Origin: Ignavibacteriales bacterium
GTDB lineage: Bacteria; Bacteroidota; Ignavibacteria; UBA10030
Assembly: GCA_016192345.1 (NCBI GenBank)
Contig: JACPUH010000009.1
Coordinates: forward strand, 1 to 45,453
Length of the DNA: 45,453 nucleotides
Direction: 5' to 3'
The notes beneath the pieces are model-generated. The model saw nothing but the letters and a program-made list of their open reading frames with translations. It made no database searches and had not been told where the DNA came from. Below, in pieces: positions 42,695 through 45,453 of the stretch. Position 1 is the first letter of the stretch. The number at the start of each line of letters is the position of its first letter. A program made the translations under genes and the position numbers.

Positions 42695-43183
42695 CTATTT
42701 GCGCGGATCATCCTTGGGGTTCACATAGTTGATTGCCCAAGGGCCAACTCCGTGCAGTTGAACTGTCGATTCTTCTTTGGTGAACGCGAAGTGTCGTGTC
42801 CCGATTGCCATCACAGCAAAGCCTCCAGCTGGCAACTTCGTGGCTTTTGATTCATCGAACATTTCTCCCAAGCCCATATAGAATGATCCGGAAATCACAG
42901 TGACGTGTTCGATGGCGGGGTGCCAGTGCGGTGGAACTTTGTAGTTGGCGGGAAGTTTGAGCCGTAAAGTAAACGGACCGTCCTTGGACGGGTCACCTTC
43001 GATCACCGCAGACTTAGCACCTTTTGGGAGTGAGGCGGGACCATCTTTCCATGTCAAATCCGCCGGAACTACCATGATATGGTCAGCTTGCTGATGCTCG
43101 ACCATCTTTTGTTGGGCGTGGAGTTGGCCTAGTGAAAATATGAGGACCAAGCCTGCAACGGGAAACAAGAAATAACGTGTCAT
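42695..43183 (-). CDS. Exported cupin-domain protein
   Basis: 162 residues with a signal peptide (FLFPVAGLVLIFSLGQLHA). The single cupin barrel carries PPHWHPAIEHVTVISG (HxH and Glu metal ligands) and a second motif around MAIGTRHFAF, so it can bind a metal ion. Function unknown; secreted cupins of this kind are often annotated as possible isomerases or dioxygenases. ATG 43183 has GGAGGG upstream. Single gene of its cassette, minus strand. Confidence 0.85.
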   Translation of the reverse strand: MTRYFLFPVAGLVLIFSLGQLHAQQKMVEHQQADHIMVVPADLTWKDGPASLPKGAKSAVIEGDPSKDGPFTLRLKLPANYKVPPHWHPAIEHVTVISGSFYMGLGEMFDESKATKLPAGGFAVMAIGTRHFAFTKEESTVQLHGVGPWAINYVNPKDDPRK

Positions 43184-43374
43184 GATACCCTCCGTATGTT
43201 GTGGTGTGAGAAAGGTAATTATTTAGAAGATGAAGCGCATTGGTTCCTCTCTCTGAGGTGGAAATATCTTGTGAATGTTCAGCCTATGATTGCCCACCAT
43301 CGTCCGCGAAGGGTGGCAGGCACGTTTTTCCTCTAATTGCGCATCGTATCCTTCTGTTTCCAGGAGCGGGTTGC

Positions 43375-43578
43375 GCATAACGTTTGGCGTAACCACGCAG
43401 CGGTTTTGCGAACTATCAAACGATGCGGCGAAGGCCGCTACAAAGGACTCATTCTTTTCGCGGCCGTAGCCGCACACCAAGAGTGAGCAAAACCGTTGAG
43501 CGACCACAACTGTTGCTTTTAATATTGCTTCAACCGCGCCTATCAACAGAGGGAGCGACGTGGTTACGCCTGTTATGC
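43375..43578 (+). repeat. attC-like repeat G (type 1/type 1)
   Basis: 204 bp. GCATAAC ... GTTATGC with pairing inner boxes GCGTAACCACG / CGTGGTTACGC and the arm pair GCGGTTTTGC / GCAAAACCG. No 20-bp palindrome. Confidence 0.85.
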
Positions 43579-43623
43579 GCAGCGCTTAACTGTATTAGGA
43601 ACTGAGAATGAGCCGTGTTTGAC

Positions 43624-44181
43624 TCAAAAGTATTTGGTTAGGCCTAATGCGAAAAAGCCAACAGGTTCTTTTGTGAAGATCCCTACAGAGAAATAGAAAT
43701 CCCTGTAGATGTAGATGTCATAGTCTAATGCTAAAAGGACAGACCATCGAGAATACTTTCCATTGAATGCGGCTGTATCAGCCCTAAATGCATACCATTC
43801 CTCCGTGTGCTTTTCCCCAAATGAATAACCAAAACCGAGCAATAAAATCTTAGCAATCCTTATAGATGGGTAGAAGCCAACGGAATGCAAGTCTTTCTTT
43901 TCACCTGACAGGCCACTTTTCTGATAATAATAGTCGGCGTATGTGAGGTATAGATGATATGAGGGTGACCACCAAGATGAAGAATTTGGATTAAAGCCAA
44001 AGCTTGCAGCGAGATTCTCATCTTTCTGATCCGCGCCAGCAACGTTAGGAAAAGCCCATCCCTTCTGAAATGAAACCCGAAAAGAGGTTTTGTTTGGATA
44101 AGCGTCTCGCGTGGTTAAAGTATCTTGACTTAATGCGGTTTGAACCAAAATCAGCAGCAAGATTTGAAGTGAGTATTTCAT
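43624..44181 (-). CDS. Exported protein, probable small outer-membrane barrel
   Basis: 185 residues from ATG 44181, with a signal peptide (YSLQILLLILVQTALSQ). The rest alternates aromatic and polar residues in short strands (YHLYLTYADYYYQKSG, LLLGFGYSFGEKH, YFSVGIFTKEPVGFFALGLTKYF) and ends in Phe, as outer-membrane barrels do. No family recognised. AAGGAGGG precedes the start. It is the second gene of a two-gene cassette. Confidence 0.65.
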   Translation of the reverse strand: MKYSLQILLLILVQTALSQDTLTTRDAYPNKTSFRVSFQKGWAFPNVAGADQKDENLAASFGFNPNSSSWWSPSYHLYLTYADYYYQKSGLSGEKKDLHSVGFYPSIRIAKILLLGFGYSFGEKHTEEWYAFRADTAAFNGKYSRWSVLLALDYDIYIYRDFYFSVGIFTKEPVGFFALGLTKYF

Positions 44182-44212
44182 ACGCTTGTCCCTCCTTGTG
44201 TGTACTATTAAT

Positions 44213-45178
44213 CTATACCCAGCGCTCTTGACCAGTGTATTCCCATCCCATATACTCACAGAACTCAGGATCATATTGGGGGGTCGTACAACAAAATGTG
44301 TTCTTGACCTGTTTCTCGAGCCTTTCCAGCCATCCTTTTACTTGCCCCTGTTCTGAAGCCAGATCAATTCGGTCGTTATCTGTATCGGAAGATACCCAGT
44401 AGAGAATCTTATTGATGCCGCCCAGATTGTTTGCATGACCAAAGAGTAATCCCATTTCTTCGGGAGAGTTTTGCGTTTTTATCCAGGCAAAGTTGAAAAG
44501 ATTTCCCAACCTGCCTCTAAGATAATCCCATTGATTGCGGGGGTCAATATCTGGAACAGGCCATGCATCATCCACAAAATGTGTATGGCAACCTGCGAAT
44601 GGAGGTACATTCATTTCTAGAATCAAGTTTGCGAAGTATTCCATTGTACAATTAGCTGAGGGATCGAAGTGCGACTCGGAAGTCCATAGAGTTGCGCCAA
44701 CCCCGAGACTGTTTATGTAAGAGGCTACTTGGCTCATACAAGCCTTAAGATTCAACCAAGCCATGTCGCTCCAGTCAGGGATCCCTTGCCCAAAGCCACA
44801 TTTGAGGCCGGAGCAGCCACAATTCGGGTTCCAAATCCCTCTCTGTTTAGAATAGTTTTGAATCGGTTCGTCGACATAAAATTGTCTTACGCCTAATGAG
44901 ATAGCTTCATCAATAGGTTCATTCCAATATGATTGAAGAACGCCGAGGCCAACCATCAGATTTGCGGCGTTATAGCCCAATGAGACCAAATCAGAAACGT
45001 TGCCAACGCTACATACAATACACTGACCACCATACTTATCCTTAAACTCCGCCCAATCAACAGTTGTTCCCTGTGCAGATCTGCCGATGATTTTGCCAGT
45101 GACAGCGCGATACTGATTCTGAGAAACCCAATTGGTCGTATAGACCTTGTAACGTCCGTCATTACAGTACTCAGCCAT
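44213..45178 (-). CDS. Cys-rich TIM-barrel-like protein of unknown function
   Basis: 321 residues; no signal peptide. Motifs such as LGVRQFYVDEPIQNYS (Asp-Glu after a strand), VGATLWTSESHFDPS and FAGCHTHFVDDAWPVP suggest a glycoside-hydrolase-like (beta/alpha)8 barrel, but no family is recognised. Clustered cysteines occur in NPNCGCSGLKCGFG and FCCTTPQYDPEFC. GGAGAGG precedes the ATG. It starts the two-gene unit that continues into the exported barrel protein 31 bp downstream. Confidence 0.65.
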   Translation of the reverse strand: MAEYCNDGRYKVYTTNWVSQNQYRAVTGKIIGRSAQGTTVDWAEFKDKYGGQCIVCSVGNVSDLVSLGYNAANLMVGLGVLQSYWNEPIDEAISLGVRQFYVDEPIQNYSKQRGIWNPNCGCSGLKCGFGQGIPDWSDMAWLNLKACMSQVASYINSLGVGATLWTSESHFDPSANCTMEYFANLILEMNVPPFAGCHTHFVDDAWPVPDIDPRNQWDYLRGRLGNLFNFAWIKTQNSPEEMGLLFGHANNLGGINKILYWVSSDTDNDRIDLASEQGQVKGWLERLEKQVKNTFCCTTPQYDPEFCEYMGWEYTGQERWV

Positions 45179-45222
45179 AGAATTACCTCTCCTTTCTGAG
45201 AATTTTGCTAGTTAAGCGTTGC

Positions 45223-45424
45223 GCATAACGTTTGGCGTAACCACGCAGCGGTTTTGCGAACTCAAAATGATGCGGCGGAGGCCGCTAAAACGATGTATTC
45301 TTTTCGCGGCCGTAGCCGCACACTAAGAGTGAGCAAAACCGTTGAGCGACCACAACTGTTGCTTTTAACATCGCTTCAAACGCGCCTATCAACAAAGGGA
45401 GCGGCGTGGTTACGCCTGTTAGGC
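45223..45424 (+). repeat. attC-like repeat H (type 1/type 1)
   Basis: 202 bp. GCATAAC at the left, GTTAGGC at the right; inner boxes GCGTAACCACG / CGTGGTTACGC pair. No 20-bp palindrome. The changed right box belongs to the start of the next cassette, which runs off the window. Confidence 0.85.
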
Positions 45425-45453
45425 GCAGCGCCACGTTAATTGGTTTGTGTAAA

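Larger units (their letters stand above)
36163..45453 (+). mobile_element. Gene-cassette array (integron-like, no integrase in the window)
   Basis: Seven complete 202-227 bp palindromic repeats, one half-site and one truncated copy, all in the same orientation, alternate with unrelated genes to the right end of the window. Repeat boxes GCATAAC (left) and GTTATGC (right) resemble integron R'' and R' boxes. Complete cassette units are about 0.87 to 1.85 kb long. Gene direction is mixed: the three toxin-antitoxin cassettes are on the plus strand and all others on the minus strand. This is the layout of a cassette array lacking integrase, or the distal part of a chromosomal integron. Confidence 0.75.

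Noticed and set aside
36163..45424. CRISPR array.
   Set aside because: Repeat units exceed 200 bp, spacers are whole genes, and no cas genes are present.
36163..45424. Insertion sequences or MITEs flanking each gene.
   Set aside because: No transposase frame and no target-site duplications are visible. Complementarity runs across each gene unit, not across each repeat, which fits cassettes better than inserted elements.
38198..45439. Recurrent open frames inside the repeats, on the plus strand (RRPLQRTH...SKTVERPQLLLL) and minus strand (VVVAQRFCSLL..GYGREKNE).
   Set aside because: They recur because the repeat sequence recurs. They cross the stems of the palindrome, have no ribosome-binding sites and vary at the ends, so they are annotation artefacts and not a gene family.
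1..45453. tRNA, rRNA or other stable RNA genes.
   Set aside because: None could be recognised by reading the intergenic regions on either strand; a covariance-model search would be needed to exclude small ones.

Overview
The window reads as one contig of a Bacteroidota/Ignavibacteriota-type (FCB group) bacterium. The inference rests on family content: a DUF5916 outer-membrane protein with a CBM9-like domain, a DUF6249 membrane protein, a DUF2652 cyclase-like protein, paired M16 peptidases, several lipoproteins, and ECF sigma/anti-sigma pairs whose candidate promoters have a TGCAAG/TGTAAC -35 and a GTCTAA/GTCAAA -10. No rRNA or tRNA is visible, so the placement is tentative.

From 1 to about 36.1 kb the window is ordinary chromosome. 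It holds a six-hairpin glycosidase-like protein, an HpcH/HpaI aldolase and an MmcQ/YjbR protein; a small low-GC patch with an outer-membrane protein; a minus-strand GspE/PilB-like ATPase, EamA-type membrane protein and secreted amidohydrolase; a lipoprotein, a dienelactone hydrolase and an overlapping M16 peptidase pair; a D-2-hydroxyacid dehydrogenase facing a DEAD-box helicase. Next is an ECF sigma / zinc-finger anti-sigma / Spy-CnrX-like cluster (17.2-21.6 kb), probably an autoregulated envelope- or metal-stress regulon, followed by a second sigma/anti-sigma pair, a YmdB-type phosphodiesterase with folD, and a minus-strand set (33.8-25.4 kb) of a DUF2652 protein, DUF5916 protein, MBL-fold hydrolase, GT87 membrane glycosyltransferase and large secreted glycosidase-like protein. 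Small membrane, zinc-ribbon and NAD(P)-binding proteins and a decayed DUF3795 gene lie between 34 and 36.1 kb.

From about 36.16 kb to the right end the DNA becomes a gene-cassette array. Seven complete copies of a 202-227 bp imperfect palindrome, plus a left half-site and a truncated copy, all in the same orientation, alternate with one or two unrelated genes. Each repeat starts with a GCATAAC-like box and ends with a GTTATGC-like box, as integron attC sites do (R'' and R' boxes). The cargo is typical of chromosomal integrons: three successive toxin-antitoxin cassettes (HigBA, Phd-ParE, MNT-HEPN) and small metabolic, cupin, membrane or unrecognised genes. No integrase lies in the window.

The most unusual signal is that each cassette has its own terminal inverted repeats, 7-15 bp beyond the GTTATGC/GCATAAC boxes. 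They differ between cassettes, yet in all seven cassettes tested they carry a G opposite T at the 11th base. The complementarity lies across the gene in the array and would become continuous around the repeat if the cassette were a circle. Two repeat subfamilies exist, and the two sites around the HigBA cassette are reciprocal chimeras. Together this suggests an integron-like system with unusually long sites and a conserved outer stem.
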